From contig NZ_JACHFL010000008.1 of assembly GCF_014201875.1 (NCBI RefSeq), positions 62,001-126,000 on the forward strand: DNA of 64,000 bases, read 5' to 3'. This stretch comes from Deinococcus humi (GTDB lineage: Bacteria; Deinococcota; Deinococci; Deinococcales; Deinococcaceae). Each line of letters begins with the position of its first letter. The stretch's first letter is position 1. Below are positions 52,080-63,176 of the stretch, in pieces. A model generated the notes under the pieces. The model made no database searches and was not told the DNA's origin. It saw only the letters and a program-made list of their open reading frames with translations. The position numbers and the translations under genes were made by a program.

Positions 52080-52291
52080 CCGGCCACCTGCGCGGCGTAG
52101 CCCTCCTCAGCCACGGCACTGATCATGGCCCCGGTGTCGGCGTCGCCGTGAACGGTGGCCTTGCCCGCGTCCAGATCCACCTGCACGTCATGCACGCCCG
52201 TCACCCCTTTCAGGGCCTTTTCCACCGCTTTAACACAGTGGCCGCAGGTCATTCCGTCAACTTTCAGTTCAGTGGTCATGGTATTTGTCAT
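52076..52291 (-). CDS. copZ: Copper chaperone CopZ (HMA domain)
   Basis: A 71-residue heavy-metal-associated domain with the copper motif MTCGHC at about residues 14-19 and the usual ferredoxin-like pattern (VKAVEKALKGVTGVHDVQVDL, AMISAVAEEGYAA). It carries Cu(I) in the cytoplasm. The start is ATG 52291 (ATG 52279 also possible). The -10 lies 6 bases before 52291, so the mRNA may be leaderless. No copA ATPase gene is in the window. Confidence 0.92.
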   Translation of the reverse strand: MTNTMTTELKVDGMTCGHCVKAVEKALKGVTGVHDVQVDLDAGKATVHGDADTGAMISAVAEEGYAAQVAG

Positions 52292-52297
52292 AAACAG

Positions 52298-52328
52298 ATT
52301 TTAGACCCCAGGGGGGGAGGGAGATCAA
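52298..52328 (-). promoter_or_regulatory. copZ promoter with G-tract CsoR operator
   Basis: Minus strand -35 TTGATC (52323-52328), a 19-base spacer, and -10 TAAAAT (52298-52303). The spacer holds CCCCAGGGGGGGAGG (52306-52320, plus strand), a C-tract/G-tract element of the type bound by CsoR. Long spacers filled by the operator are typical of metal-controlled promoters. Confidence 0.7.
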
Positions 52329-52714
52329 GACGAGACGAGTTGTACTGTACCGAGGCCCATCAGCACAACTGCATAAGATCGTCACATCTCTTCGCATTAG
52401 GTGCCAAAAAAAGCACACGCTTGATTGTCCATCTTCCCACAGCCTAGTACACCCTCCCCAGGGGGAGGTGGGGTTATGCCATTGCAATTCCGCCTGGATG
52501 CAGAACGTGCAGAACCGCAGAGATCACGCTGCTTGATGATCTTCAACGCATCCGTTGGCCCGGGTAATTGAGCGAGCGGTAAGGGGCAAGGAGCCATAGA
52601 TGGCAATCTCCCCTGTCACCGACTTTTGATGCTTCCCCAGCGGTAGAGAGGGAGGCGCGTCCCGCGCCATGCGTGAAGCGAGACCACAGCAAGGCCTAAC
52701 CCTTCGCCTCCAAT
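52329..52714. other. Intergenic stretch with an orphan CsoR-like palindrome
   Basis: Besides the palindrome at 52453-52468, no gene is supported here. A 31-codon frame after it (ATG at 52474) has no known match. The part near 52560-52700 looks like decayed coding DNA, perhaps an old mobile element, but I cannot identify it. Confidence 0.4.
52453..52468. promoter_or_regulatory. Second CsoR-operator-like palindrome
   Basis: CCTCCCC AG GGGGAGG is a perfect 7-bp dyad that shares the core CCCCAGGGGG..AGG with the element in the copZ promoter 140 bases away. It has no obvious gene of its own. Confidence 0.55.
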
Positions 52715-53128
52715 TCACAGGCTCTTTTTCCACGCCGCCCACGCTCCGGTGCTCCACAGCGCCCACGCCACCAGCAACGGCTGGAAGAACAGGCGGATCA
52801 ACCGCTTGCGGTCCGTGTCCAGCCCGAAGGCGTCGGCATGTGTCAGGTACTGCGAGATGTTGCCGGGAAACACCACCACGAAGAACGCAGCCATCAGCCA
52901 GCCCAGTGTCACGCGATGTTGAGGCAGCGCCAGAAGGGCCGCGCCCATGCCGACCTCCACTACGCCGGAGGCCAGCACCACGAAATCCTGATTCAGCGGC
53001 AGGCTGTCGGGCACCTGGGCCTGGAAATCCTGCCGCAGGAAGGTCAGGTGGCCGATGCCCGCAAAAGCCATAGCTGCGCCCAGCAGCATCCGGGCCAGAT
53101 TCTGGATGGGAGAAACGGAGGTAGCCAT
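52715..53128 (-). CDS. DoxX-like membrane protein
   Basis: I chose the ATG at 53128 (MATSVSPIQNLARMLLGAAMAFAGIGHLTFLRQDFQAQVPDSLP). The 137-residue product has four membrane segments and the DoxX-family pattern GHLTFLR near the start, GVVEVGMGAALLALP and FVVVFPGNISQYL. Relatives act in redox or envelope stress, but the specific role is unknown. It is divergent from cinA. Confidence 0.8.
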   Translation of the reverse strand: MATSVSPIQNLARMLLGAAMAFAGIGHLTFLRQDFQAQVPDSLPLNQDFVVLASGVVEVGMGAALLALPQHRVTLGWLMAAFFVVVFPGNISQYLTHADAFGLDTDRKRLIRLFFQPLLVAWALWSTGAWAAWKKSL

Positions 53129-53248
53129 GGCGGACAGTTTGACAGTTACGCCTATACACCACGTCTTCGTCTGTGTGGGGGACAGCGCTGCCCCGTTCCC
53201 CGCCCCCGACATACACTCTGGAGATGCTCTTCCTTACCCGCCCAGGAC

Positions 53249-53277
53249 TAGACGTTCGTTTTGCTTTCGCCTATACT
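53249..53277 (+). promoter_or_regulatory. cinA-ligT-recA promoter
   Basis: -35-like TAGACG (53249-53254), 17-base spacer, -10 TATACT (53272-53277). The start of transcription would be near 53284, only about 8 bases before the cinA ATG, so the leader is very short. Confidence 0.6.
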
Positions 53278-53289
53278 TCGTCGGTGTTG

Positions 53290-53306
53290 TTATGTTGCTA
53301 GCAGAA
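53290..53306 (+). promoter_or_regulatory. Degenerate RDRM-like site over the cinA start
   Basis: The 17 bases TTATGTTGCTAGCAGAA match 11 of 17 positions of the radiation/desiccation response motif as I recall it (TTATGTCATTGACATAA), the DdrO operator in Deinococcus. It lies just after the predicted transcription start. The match is weak and the consensus is from memory. Confidence 0.35.
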
Positions 53307-54497
53307 ATCATCAGCGTGGGAACGGAGCTGCTGTTCGGCGAGATCGTCGACAGCAACGCTGCCTTCCTGGCGCGCGAACTAGGCGCCCGGGGCGTGATCC
53401 TACACCGCAAGACGGTGTTGGGCGACAACTTGGGGCGCGTCAGTGAGGCCGTCAAGGTGGCCCTGTCGCGCGCCGATCTGGTGATTCTGGGCGGCGGGCT
53501 GGGACCCACCGACGATGACCTGACCCGCGAATCGATTGCCGACGCGCTGGGTGAGACGCCCGCTGAGGATCCGGCGCTGCTGGCGTGGCTCGAAGGGCTG
53601 TACGCCGCCCGTGGGCGCGAGATGCCGCAGATCAACCGCAAACAGACGTGGCTGATTCCCAGCGCCGAGGCTCTGCCCAATCCGGTGGGTACCGCGCCGG
53701 GCTGGTTCGTGCGGACGGGCGGCAAGTTTGTCGTGGCGCTGCCGGGCCCACCCCGCGAGATGCAGCGCATGTGGCGCGAGCAGGTGCTGCCGCGACTGCC
53801 ACTGCCGGATCACGCGCTGGTCTCTACCACCATCCACACCCAGGGCATCGGCGAGAGCAATGTGGCCGAGCTGCTGGCCGGGCTGACCCAGAAGGCCAAT
53901 CCAAGTGTCGGCACCTACGCCCGCAAGACCGGGGTGGACGTGCGCGTGGCCGCCAGCGCCGGGACTGAAGCGGAGGCACGCGCGCTGCTGGCCCCAGTGT
54001 TGGAAACGGTGCGCGCCGCCCTCTCGCGCTGGACCTGGGGTGAGGACGCGCAGACGCTGGCCGGAGCGCTGGGCACGGCGCTCTCGGGCCGCAGCCTGGG
54101 CGTGATCGAAGCCGGCAGCGCGGGTGGACTGTGCAGCTTGCTGGCCGACGAGCCGGGCTTTCTGGACGCTGCCGTGACCCAGGACCACGCCCGCCTGATC
54201 ACCCTGGGCCTGACCCCCGTGACCCTGCGCGACGCCGGGCTGGTCAGCGAGGCGGCCGCGCTGGAACTGGCCGCCGGGGCCCGCGAACACCTAGGCGCGG
54301 ACGTGGGACTGGCGGTGGTGGTGGGTGTGACGGGCGAGCACGCAGGACAGGCGTACGCCGCCATCGAGAACGAGAAAGGGCGCAAGGCTGTGGGCATCAA
54401 CTGGCCTGGCGACGCCGCGCAGGTCCGGGAGCGGGCCGCCGTGACCGCTCTGGCGCTGGCGTACCGGGCGTTGCGGGCGGGGGGTGAACTGTCATGA
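53292..54497 (+). CDS. cinA: CinA-family protein
   Basis: A 401-residue protein. The N-terminal MoCF-like domain (MLLAEIISVGTELLFGEIVDSNAAFLARELGARG, VILGGGLGPTDDDLTRE) is the COG1058 pyrophosphatase part; the C-terminal part (GALGTALSGRSLGVIEAGSAGGLCSLLADEPG..., VVVGVTGEHAGQ) is a CinA C-terminal domain in which the usual nicotinamide-mononucleotide deamidase motif is altered (SAGGLCS in place of T.GGL.). The ATG at 53292 opens the operon and its stop overlaps ligT by ATGA. Confidence 0.93.
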   Translation: MLLAEIISVGTELLFGEIVDSNAAFLARELGARGVILHRKTVLGDNLGRVSEAVKVALSRADLVILGGGLGPTDDDLTRESIADALGETPAEDPALLAWLEGLYAARGREMPQINRKQTWLIPSAEALPNPVGTAPGWFVRTGGKFVVALPGPPREMQRMWREQVLPRLPLPDHALVSTTIHTQGIGESNVAELLAGLTQKANPSVGTYARKTGVDVRVAASAGTEAEARALLAPVLETVRAALSRWTWGEDAQTLAGALGTALSGRSLGVIEAGSAGGLCSLLADEPGFLDAAVTQDHARLITLGLTPVTLRDAGLVSEAAALELAAGAREHLGADVGLAVVVGVTGEHAGQAYAAIENEKGRKAVGINWPGDAAQVRERAAVTALALAYRALRAGGELS

Positions 54498-55410
54498 AGG
54501 TCCGGAAATCGCAGTCCAAACCGAAGCCCCAGAAGACGGGAGGGTCCGATCTGGACGCCGCGCTGAAGATCAGGTTGGAGGGCGAATTGCCTACCCCTCC
54601 CGTTCAGACAGTCAAACCTACGGTTCAGCCCCGTCAGAGCAAGGACGCGAAGCCCGCCGCGCCCCACAGGGCCCAGCCGCAGAAAGCCTCGGCGGACTTC
54701 AAGAACCGCCAGGACAACCGTTCCACGCAAGGTCGCCGGGGGACACCCACCTCTGAAGAGCACACCCCCACCACCGGACGTTTCTTCTACGCCCTGAAAG
54801 TGCCTGCCAGCATCACCGGGCCGCTCGCCGAGGCGCAGCGCAAACTCAAGAGCAACTGGCGCACCACCACGCGCGAGCAGATGCATGTCACGCTGTGTTA
54901 CCTGCCGTCCGTGCCGCTGGCCCGCGTGGCCGAACTCAAGGCGCTGGGCGCCCGCCTGACGGAAGATCTGGGACCGATGGACGTCAAGTTGCGCGGGACT
55001 GGCTACTTTCCCAACGAGGGCAGTCCACGGGTGTGGTTCGTCAAGGTGGAGGCCGAGGGGCTGGACGAACTGGCGGCCGCGCTGCGCGCTGGAGTCCAGG
55101 GGCTGGGCTTGGAGACCGAGGACACGAGCTTTAAGGCCCACATCACCCTGGCCCGGCGGAAAGGCCCCGCGCCGCGCGTGCCGCCGCTGACATTCGATCT
55201 GGGCTGGACGGCGGGCGGGGCAACCCTGCAGCGCTCGCACCTCCAGAAGACGGGACCGGTGTACGAGCAGGTCAGCACCTTTCGTTTTCAAGCTGGGAAC
55301 CAGCCCGCCGCACCACCGGGTACAGGACCTGAAACTTCTCCTCACGGAGCCGACAACCACACAGATCATTCGCCCTCTTCCATAGAGTCGCCAGAGACAC
55401 AGGAGCCCAT

Positions 55411-55414
<4 letters not shown>
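54494..55414 (+). CDS. thpR: LigT/ThpR-type 2',3'-cyclic phosphodiesterase with long tails
   Basis: A 306-residue protein. The 2H core has both HxTx motifs: His131-Val-Thr (HVTLCYLP) and His216-Ile-Thr (HITLARRK). A basic, Lys/Pro/Gln-rich segment of about 93 residues precedes the core, and about 35 polar residues follow it; plain LigT proteins are about 180 residues. The family opens 2',3'-cyclic phosphates or joins RNA ends by 2'-5' bonds. It is coupled to cinA and to recA by ATGA overlaps, so it is made with RecA. Confidence 0.9.
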
Positions 55415-56502
<1,088 letters not shown>

Positions 56503-56513
56503 GCTAGAGAACG

Positions 56514-56560
56514 ACAAGGATGCCCCGGCCTGATTAAAGCTGGGGCGTCCTTGTTGTGCC
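56514..56560 (+). terminator. Terminator of the cinA-ligT-recA operon
   Basis: A 13-bp stem with one G-T pair (ACAAGGATGCCCC / GGGGCGTCCTTGT, 56514-56526 and 56542-56554) lies 11 bases past the recA stop. Confidence 0.85.
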
Positions 56561-56748
56561 CCCTGTCAGCTCTCTGTGGTGAAGGTGACATGAGCCAGGG
56601 TTGTTATTAGGCCACCAAGTTCGGTGGGCCTGTCACTGCTGCGCAGAGGCGAGTAACTCCCGTTACCGTTGTGCGCCGCAAGGGCAATCAAGAACCTCTG
56701 CCGGATGGAGATGGGCAGAGGTTGAAGTCGTTGAACTGGGCTCAGGCT

Positions 56749-57759
<1,011 letters not shown>

Positions 57760-57812
57760 CGGCCGCATTGTCTCACGCCGAGGCAGGGGCAAAAGGAAGG
57801 AGGGCAGCCACG

Positions 57813-58619
57813 CTAGGCCTCACGCCGGGCCTGCACGCCCGCGATAATCCGCGCGGCGACAGCGCGGGGCAGCATCCGGAACGCCGAAACCTGCATCCTG
57901 TTAGCGACACCGGCCACAGCCACGCCCTGCCCGCGCAACATGGCGTCCACCCCAATCCGGGCCACCGTCTCCACGTCCAGCACCGCCAGTCGGGTCAGAC
58001 CGGACATCAACCGGCTCTCGTTCAGGGTGGCCACGTCCTGAAAACCGGTGTCCACCGGGCCAGGGCACAGCGCCGTGACGCTCAGGCCAGTGCCGCGCAG
58101 TTCCTCGTTGACCGCCTCGCTGAAGGAGAGCACGTAGGCCTTGGTTGCGTAGTACACCGCCATCAGCGGGCCAGGAATAAAGCCTGCGGTGCTGGCGACG
58201 TTCAGCACCCGGCCCCGCCCGCGCTCCAGCATGGGCGGCAGAAAACGGCGCGTCAGATCGGTCAGGATAGTGACGTTCACGGCGATCATCTCGTTGATCT
58301 CGTTGGGGTCCTGTTGGAAAAACTCGCTGAAGCCTCCAAAGCCAGCGTTGTTGACCAGCAGGTCCACCTGAAGGCCGCGCGCCCCGACCTCGTCTTCCAG
58401 CCGCTGACCAGCCTCGGGGTGGGACAGATCGGCGGCGATGACGTCAGCACGGACTCCATGCTGACGCGAGAGTTCGTCGGCCAGTGCACGCAACTTGCCC
58501 TCACTGCGGGCCACCAGAATCAAGTTGGCGCCGTATGCCGCGAGTTGCCGGGCAATGCCCTTGCCGATGCCGCTGCTGGCTCCAGTGACCAGAGCGGTGG
58601 AAGTCCGTTGAGCCGTCAT
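57813..58619 (-). CDS. Short-chain dehydrogenase/reductase
   Basis: A 268-residue classical SDR. The cofactor motif is TGASSGIG (residues 13-20), NNAG near residue 88, catalytic Ser in NVASTAGF and YxxxK in [11 protein letters not shown]. The Arg in RSEGKLRAL suggests NADP. The substrate is unknown. It is upstream of era with a gap of 53 bases, so the two may share a transcript. Confidence 0.88.
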   Translation of the reverse strand: MTAQRTSTALVTGASSGIGKGIARQLAAYGANLILVARSEGKLRALADELSRQHGVRADVIAADLSHPEAGQRLEDEVGARGLQVDLLVNNAGFGGFSEFFQQDPNEINEMIAVNVTILTDLTRRFLPPMLERGRGRVLNVASTAGFIPGPLMAVYYATKAYVLSFSEAVNEELRGTGLSVTALCPGPVDTGFQDVATLNESRLMSGLTRLAVLDVETVARIGVDAMLRGQGVAVAGVANRMQVSAFRMLPRAVAARIIAGVQARREA

Positions 58620-58751
58620 GCGGCGAGTTTAGAGTGCAGGAGTCAGGTAAACCGCGCTCTTAGACAGGGATGCATAGCAGTCACAAAACCAGGTGAAGTA
58701 TTAAGGTTTGATGAAAGCAACGAACATGACAGTCCGCGCGTACTGTAGGGC

Positions 58752-59345
58752 ATGAGAGGCCCTGTCACTTCCGGCCCTGAAGTCAATCTTCAGGATATGT
58801 TCGCACAGAGTACCGCTGTGATCACCCAGCCGAGCGTGGCGACGTTCGAGCGCTATGAGAAACGCGGCAGCATTCAGAGCGCCTTTATCTACGTGATGGT
58901 GGCCGCTGTCGTCTCCGCCCTGATCGCCGCCTTATTCTCGTTCTTCCACTCGGACGTGACCTTCTTCGGGCAGCTGTTCTCGCGCCTGATCACTATCCCC
59001 GTGCAGTTCCTGATCTTTACCGGTGCCGTCTACCTGATCGGAGGCAGCCTGTTCAAGGGCACCGGCACCTATGCGGAAGTCGCCTACACCTTCGCGCTGT
59101 TCTTCGTGCCGCTAAGCATCATCGGAACCATCATCGGGATCATTCCGATTCTGGGCTGGCTGGTGTCCTTCCTGATCAGCCTGGTCATGATCTACTTCGG
59201 CTACCTGGCCGTGCAGAGCAGCATGAACCTGCGTGAACAGGTGCCCGCGATTGCCACGCTGGTGCTGGCGGGCATTGCCAATTTCGCGGTGGGGGCGGTG
59301 CTGGGCGGCCTGTTCTTGGTGGGCCGGATCGCCTCTGGCGGCTAG
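58752..59345 (+). CDS. Yip1-family membrane protein
   Basis: A 197-residue protein with a hydrophilic start ([28 protein letters not shown]) and five membrane segments; the pattern [58 protein letters not shown] is typical of the bacterial Yip1/YIP1-like family. The role in bacteria is not settled. Divergent from the SDR gene. Confidence 0.85.
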   Translation: MRGPVTSGPEVNLQDMFAQSTAVITQPSVATFERYEKRGSIQSAFIYVMVAAVVSALIAALFSFFHSDVTFFGQLFSRLITIPVQFLIFTGAVYLIGGSLFKGTGTYAEVAYTFALFFVPLSIIGTIIGIIPILGWLVSFLISLVMIYFGYLAVQSSMNLREQVPAIATLVLAGIANFAVGAVLGGLFLVGRIASGG

Positions 59346-59354
59346 CAGCGTTCA

Positions 59355-59392
59355 GACCAAAAACGGGGTGAGGTCGTGATGACCTCGCCCCG
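59355..59392. terminator. Bidirectional terminator
   Basis: A 12-bp stem (CGGGGTGAGGTC / GACCTCGCCCCG with one G-T pair, 59364-59392) with a TTTTT run on the minus strand separates the Yip1 gene from the convergent transglutaminase operon. Confidence 0.85.
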
Positions 59393-59412
59393 CCGTCTTG
59401 AATAGGGCCCTT

Positions 59413-60237
59413 CTACTGATCGCCGTAGACGTGTACCGCCACGTCCAACTTGCCCTGCCCGCCGCCAAAGTACGTGCCACGCACCGGAGACACGTCGCTG
59501 TATTCGCGCCCGTGGCCGATCTTGATGTGCTTCTCCAGAGCCAGGCAGTCGTTGGTGGGATCATAGCCAAGCCAGCCGTAGCCGGGAATCAGGCATTCCA
59601 CCCAGGCGTGGGTGGCTTCCGCACCACGCATCTCGCCGCCGCTGTACAGGTAGCCGCTGACGTAGCGGGCTGGAATCCCCAGTTGACGGGTGATGCCCAG
59701 CATGGCGTGCGTGAAATCCTGGCACACGCCGTGACCGGTCTGCGCAAACTCGGCCAGCGGAGTGCGGACATCGGTGGCACTGGGATCGTACGTGAAGCGG
59801 CGGCGCAGGTGGCTGGTCAGGTCTAGCAGAAAGCCGGGCAGGTCGTCGCCAGGGCCAGGGCGGGCCACACCGAACAGCTCCGGCCACTGGCCGCCCGGCA
59901 CGCGCGGGCTGGGCACCAGAAATTCAATGTTGCGCCCTCGCTCTGGCCGCAGTTCGCTGAAGGGAATCGGGACGGGCAGCGTGACGGCGTGGGTGTCCAC
60001 GATGGCCTGCGCCTCGATGATCAGGTGGCGGTGATGTTCGTGGACGTGAACGTGGTGGACGATGGCCCCGAAGTAATCCTTGTGCGAGGTGATCTCGGCG
60101 TCGGGCGTCACGTTCAGGTGGAACAGCCGCACGCTCTGGCGCGTCTCGTTAGAGGGGTGCAGGCGGACCTGGTTGAAGGAGTCCCAGGCGGGTCTGGGAT
60201 AGTGGTACTCGGTGGTGTGCCGGATTTCGCAACGCAT
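59413..60237 (-). CDS. Transglutaminase-like protein
   Basis: A 274-residue cysteine-peptidase-fold protein. The N-terminal domain (MRCEIRHTTEYHYPRPAWDSFNQVRLHPSN) is the bacterial transglutaminase-like N-domain; the catalytic triad is Cys172 (GVCQDF), His210 (THAWVE) and Asp226 (GYDPTN). Last gene of the ATP-grasp/alpha-E/transglutaminase operon. Genes of this trio are known as a conserved set thought to make or trim a peptide-like product. Confidence 0.9.
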   Translation of the reverse strand: MRCEIRHTTEYHYPRPAWDSFNQVRLHPSNETRQSVRLFHLNVTPDAEITSHKDYFGAIVHHVHVHEHHRHLIIEAQAIVDTHAVTLPVPIPFSELRPERGRNIEFLVPSPRVPGGQWPELFGVARPGPGDDLPGFLLDLTSHLRRRFTYDPSATDVRTPLAEFAQTGHGVCQDFTHAMLGITRQLGIPARYVSGYLYSGGEMRGAEATHAWVECLIPGYGWLGYDPTNDCLALEKHIKIGHGREYSDVSPVRGTYFGGGQGKLDVAVHVYGDQ

Positions 60238-60335
60238 AAGTGGGGGAACCCTCTAGCGGTTCTGCCGGGCAGTCTGACATGCCCTGGCAGGGCGCGTACA
60301 GCGCGGAGCAGACGAATTCGCGGCCAGGATCACCC

Positions 60336-61292
60336 TCATTCCTGCTCGAAGTAGGCCAAGGTGATCGCCGCGCCCACCCTGTTGAAGTCTTCGAGCAGCG
60401 TCTCGATCCCAGGGTTTTCCCGCTCGATGATGTCGGTGACATGGGCGTACTGCAACCGGGCCACCAGCCAGCGCGACAGGCGCAGGATTTCTGGGTAGGC
60501 GCCGGGGTGAAAGCGGTCGATCTGCTCTAGCGCGTCGTTCAGGTTCACGGCGCTGTAGCGCACGCTGCGCGGGAAGTAGTCGTCGAGCAACAGGAATTCG
60601 GTGACGCGCATGGGCGTGATGCCGGTCTGCACGCGCTTGCGGTAGGCCTCGTTGGCGCTGGCCCCCTTCAGGGTACTGACCCAGCGCTGGTCTTGCAGGG
60701 CGCGTCCCGCCGGATCGTTACGGGCGGCCAGGGCGTCTGCGTCCTTGAAGCGGCTTTGCAGCACGCGCAGGGTATTGTCGCCGCGCTCCAGCGTCTGCCC
60801 CGCGCGCAGGAAGGACCAACCCTCGTCGCGCGGCAGGGTGGCAAACGCGATGCCGAAGAAGAACTGCGAGGCGTCCCTCGCCGCAGTGCAGTACTCGAAC
60901 AGGCCGTCACGGTCCAGCACGTCGCCGTTCTCAAAACACAGCGTCAGATACGAGCGGTTGAGCGTCTCCCACATCTCGCTGGGGATGCGGTCACGCAGGC
61001 CACGGGCGTTCTCGCGGGCGCGGGCCAGACTGCTGGCAATGCTCGACGGGTTGTCGCGGTCAAAGGCCATCCACGAGCTGACGCTGCGGGCATCCAGGCG
61101 ACCATACTTGGCACGCAGTTGCGCCTCGCCGCCGGTCAGTTCCAGCAGCGGCGTCCAATATTCACGGGCGCGGCCCGAGACCTCCAGACCCGCGTAATAG
61201 TTGACGTTCAGCAATCGGGCAGTATTTTCCGCGCGTTCCATGTAGCGTCCGATCCAGAACAGGTTCTCGGCCAGGCGGGATAAAAGCAGCAT
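60336..61292 (-). CDS. Alpha-E domain protein (DUF403)
   Basis: A 318-residue helical protein that begins MLLLSRLAENLFWIGRYMERAENTARLLNVNYY, the hallmark of the alpha-E family. The C-terminal half includes RSVRYSAVNLNDALEQI. Its function is unknown, but it is always beside circularly permuted ATP-grasp enzymes; it may carry the substrate or hold the complex. The start shares a base with the upstream stop (TGATG). A gap of 98 bases separates it from the transglutaminase gene. Confidence 0.9.
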   Translation of the reverse strand: MLLLSRLAENLFWIGRYMERAENTARLLNVNYYAGLEVSGRAREYWTPLLELTGGEAQLRAKYGRLDARSVSSWMAFDRDNPSSIASSLARARENARGLRDRIPSEMWETLNRSYLTLCFENGDVLDRDGLFEYCTAARDASQFFFGIAFATLPRDEGWSFLRAGQTLERGDNTLRVLQSRFKDADALAARNDPAGRALQDQRWVSTLKGASANEAYRKRVQTGITPMRVTEFLLLDDYFPRSVRYSAVNLNDALEQIDRFHPGAYPEILRLSRWLVARLQYAHVTDIIERENPGIETLLEDFNRVGAAITLAYFEQE

Positions 61293-63022
61293 CAGTTCTC
61301 CCCTTCCAGCTCATTTTTCTCCAGCTCCTGCTGGTACGACTTCTGAGCCTGCGACTGCGAACTGCCGCCAGTTTGCCCCTGCGACTGGCGCTGGGTGTTC
61401 TCGTCGGCCTGCGTCTCCTGAGTCTCTCCGGCGGGCGTGACCTCGGGTTCCGGCATGACCTCCAGCACCACGTCGTCGGGCACAGGCAGGTCGATAGGCA
61501 CCGTACCGAATCCTCCCTGGAACTGCGTCTGGGACTGGCCCTGCAGGTCACCGTGCATGATCTGGCTCAGGCCCTGCGGAGCCACCGGGCCGTCGTGGTC
61601 CAGCACCCAGGTGTCCTTGCTGCCGCCCCCCTGCGAGGAATTGACCACCAGGCTACCGCGGCGCAACGCGACACGCGTCAGGCCCCCCGGCACGATGGTG
61701 ACCTCGTCCTTGCCGCACAGGATGTACGGGCGCAGGTCGATATGCGCGCCCTCGAAGTTGCCGCTGTCCGGGTAGAACGTCGGGTGGCGCGACAGGCCCA
61801 CCACCGGCTGCCCGATAAAGTCGCGCGGGTTGGCCCTGACCTTGGCCACGAATTCGGCCACTTCCTCCTCGGTCGCCGAGGGGCCGATCAGCATGCCGTA
61901 GCCCCCGGCCTCCCCCACCGCCTTGATCACCATACTGGCGGCGTTGGCGACGATGTGTTCCAGATGGTCGGGATCGGTGCCCAGGAAGGTGGGAACGTTG
62001 TTCAGGATCGGATCCTCGTTCAGGTAGTACCGGATCATGTCGGGGACGTAGGCATACACGGCCTTGTCGTCGGCAACCCCGGTGCCCACCGCGTTGGCGA
62101 TGGCGACGCGGCCCTGACGGTAGACCTCGATCAGCCCGGACACGCCCAGCGCGCTGTCGCGGCGGAAGGCCAGTGGATCGATAAAGTCGTCGTCGATGCG
62201 GCGGTAGATCACGTCCACCTGCTGGCGTCCCCCGGTGGTCCGCATCCAGACCCGGCCCCCGTCCACGAACAGGTCACGGCCCTCGACGAGTTCCACCCCC
62301 ATCTGCTGCGCGAGGTAAGCGTGCTCGAAGTAGGCGCTGTTGTACATGCCGGGGGTGAGCACCACCACCGTGCCGTTGTCGCGTGGGCTGACCGACTGCA
62401 GGAGCGAGAGCAGCGAGGTGGCGTAATGCTGCACCGAACGCACGCCCTGGCCCTCGAACATCCTGGGGTAGATCCGGCGCATGGCGTCTCGGTTGGACAG
62501 CAGGTAGGACACGCCGCTGGGCGAGCGCAGGTTGTCCTCCAGCACCAGATACTCGCCTTTCTCGTCGCGGATCAGGTCTGTGCCGACGATGTGGGTATAC
62601 AGCTTGCCCGGCGGCATGACCCCGTGGACCTCGCGCCGGAAGTGAGCGGAGGTGTAGACCAGTTCGCTGGGAATGACGCCGTCGTTCAGAATCTGCGCGT
62701 CGCCGTAGATGTCGTTCAGAAAGTGGTTCAGTGCCCCCACGCGTTGGGTCAGGCCCGCCTCGACGTGTGCCCACTCGGAGGCCGGGATAATGCGCGGCAC
62801 CGGATCAAAGGGAAAGGTCCGCTCGGTGCCCTTGGAGTCGCCGTAGACGGTAAAGGTGATGCCCTGGTTGCGGAAGGCCAGATCCAGCATGCCGTGTCGC
62901 CGTTGGAATTCGGGAACGCCCAGCAGGTCGATGTACTGCTCCAGACCCTGATAGTGCGGCCGAACCCGCCCGTCCGCCGTGTACATCTCGTCAAAAAAGC
63001 TGTCGCCTGGCTCATATTTCAC
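61292..63022 (-). CDS. Circularly permuted ATP-grasp protein with Gln-rich tail
   Basis: I chose GTG at 63022 (VKYEPGDSFFDEMY), preceded by AAGGGGGG, rather than ATG at 63055. The 576-residue protein has the permuted ATP-grasp (type 2) core: HFRREVHGVMPPGKLYTHIVGTDLIRDEKGEYLVLEDNLRSPSGVSYLL, and IGPSATEEEVAEFVAKVRANPRDFIGQPVVGLSRHPTF, then LRPYILCGKDEVTIVPGGLTRVAL. The last 90 residues are low-complexity (QSQTQFQGG..., ETQETQADENTQRQSQ). It should form an amide bond using ATP; substrate unknown. Confidence 0.9.
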   Translation of the reverse strand: MKYEPGDSFFDEMYTADGRVRPHYQGLEQYIDLLGVPEFQRRHGMLDLAFRNQGITFTVYGDSKGTERTFPFDPVPRIIPASEWAHVEAGLTQRVGALNHFLNDIYGDAQILNDGVIPSELVYTSAHFRREVHGVMPPGKLYTHIVGTDLIRDEKGEYLVLEDNLRSPSGVSYLLSNRDAMRRIYPRMFEGQGVRSVQHYATSLLSLLQSVSPRDNGTVVVLTPGMYNSAYFEHAYLAQQMGVELVEGRDLFVDGGRVWMRTTGGRQQVDVIYRRIDDDFIDPLAFRRDSALGVSGLIEVYRQGRVAIANAVGTGVADDKAVYAYVPDMIRYYLNEDPILNNVPTFLGTDPDHLEHIVANAASMVIKAVGEAGGYGMLIGPSATEEEVAEFVAKVRANPRDFIGQPVVGLSRHPTFYPDSGNFEGAHIDLRPYILCGKDEVTIVPGGLTRVALRRGSLVVNSSQGGGSKDTWVLDHDGPVAPQGLSQIMHGDLQGQSQTQFQGGFGTVPIDLPVPDDVVLEVMPEPEVTPAGETQETQADENTQRQSQGQTGGSSQSQAQKSYQQELEKNELEGEN

Positions 63023-63176
63023 GCGCCCTGCCCCCCTTGTGAATACCCGCAGCATAGCGGGTGGGCACCGAAGAGCAAGGCAGTGTGGCTAGGTAAACCC
63101 CTTAGAAACAGGGGGAATATACCGACGCAGACGTGAAATGGGTGCTCCCGGAGATGAGCCAGCGCGCGTCGCCGTC

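Noticed and set aside
53400..55369. Long minus-strand frames opposite cinA and ligT
   Set aside because: The plus-strand genes have clear family motifs and overlapping starts; the opposite frames have none.
63056..63176. Small C/G hairpin between plsX and the ATP-grasp gene
   Set aside because: The arms are only five bases (CCCCT/AGGGG) with a weak T-run; not strong enough to call a terminator.
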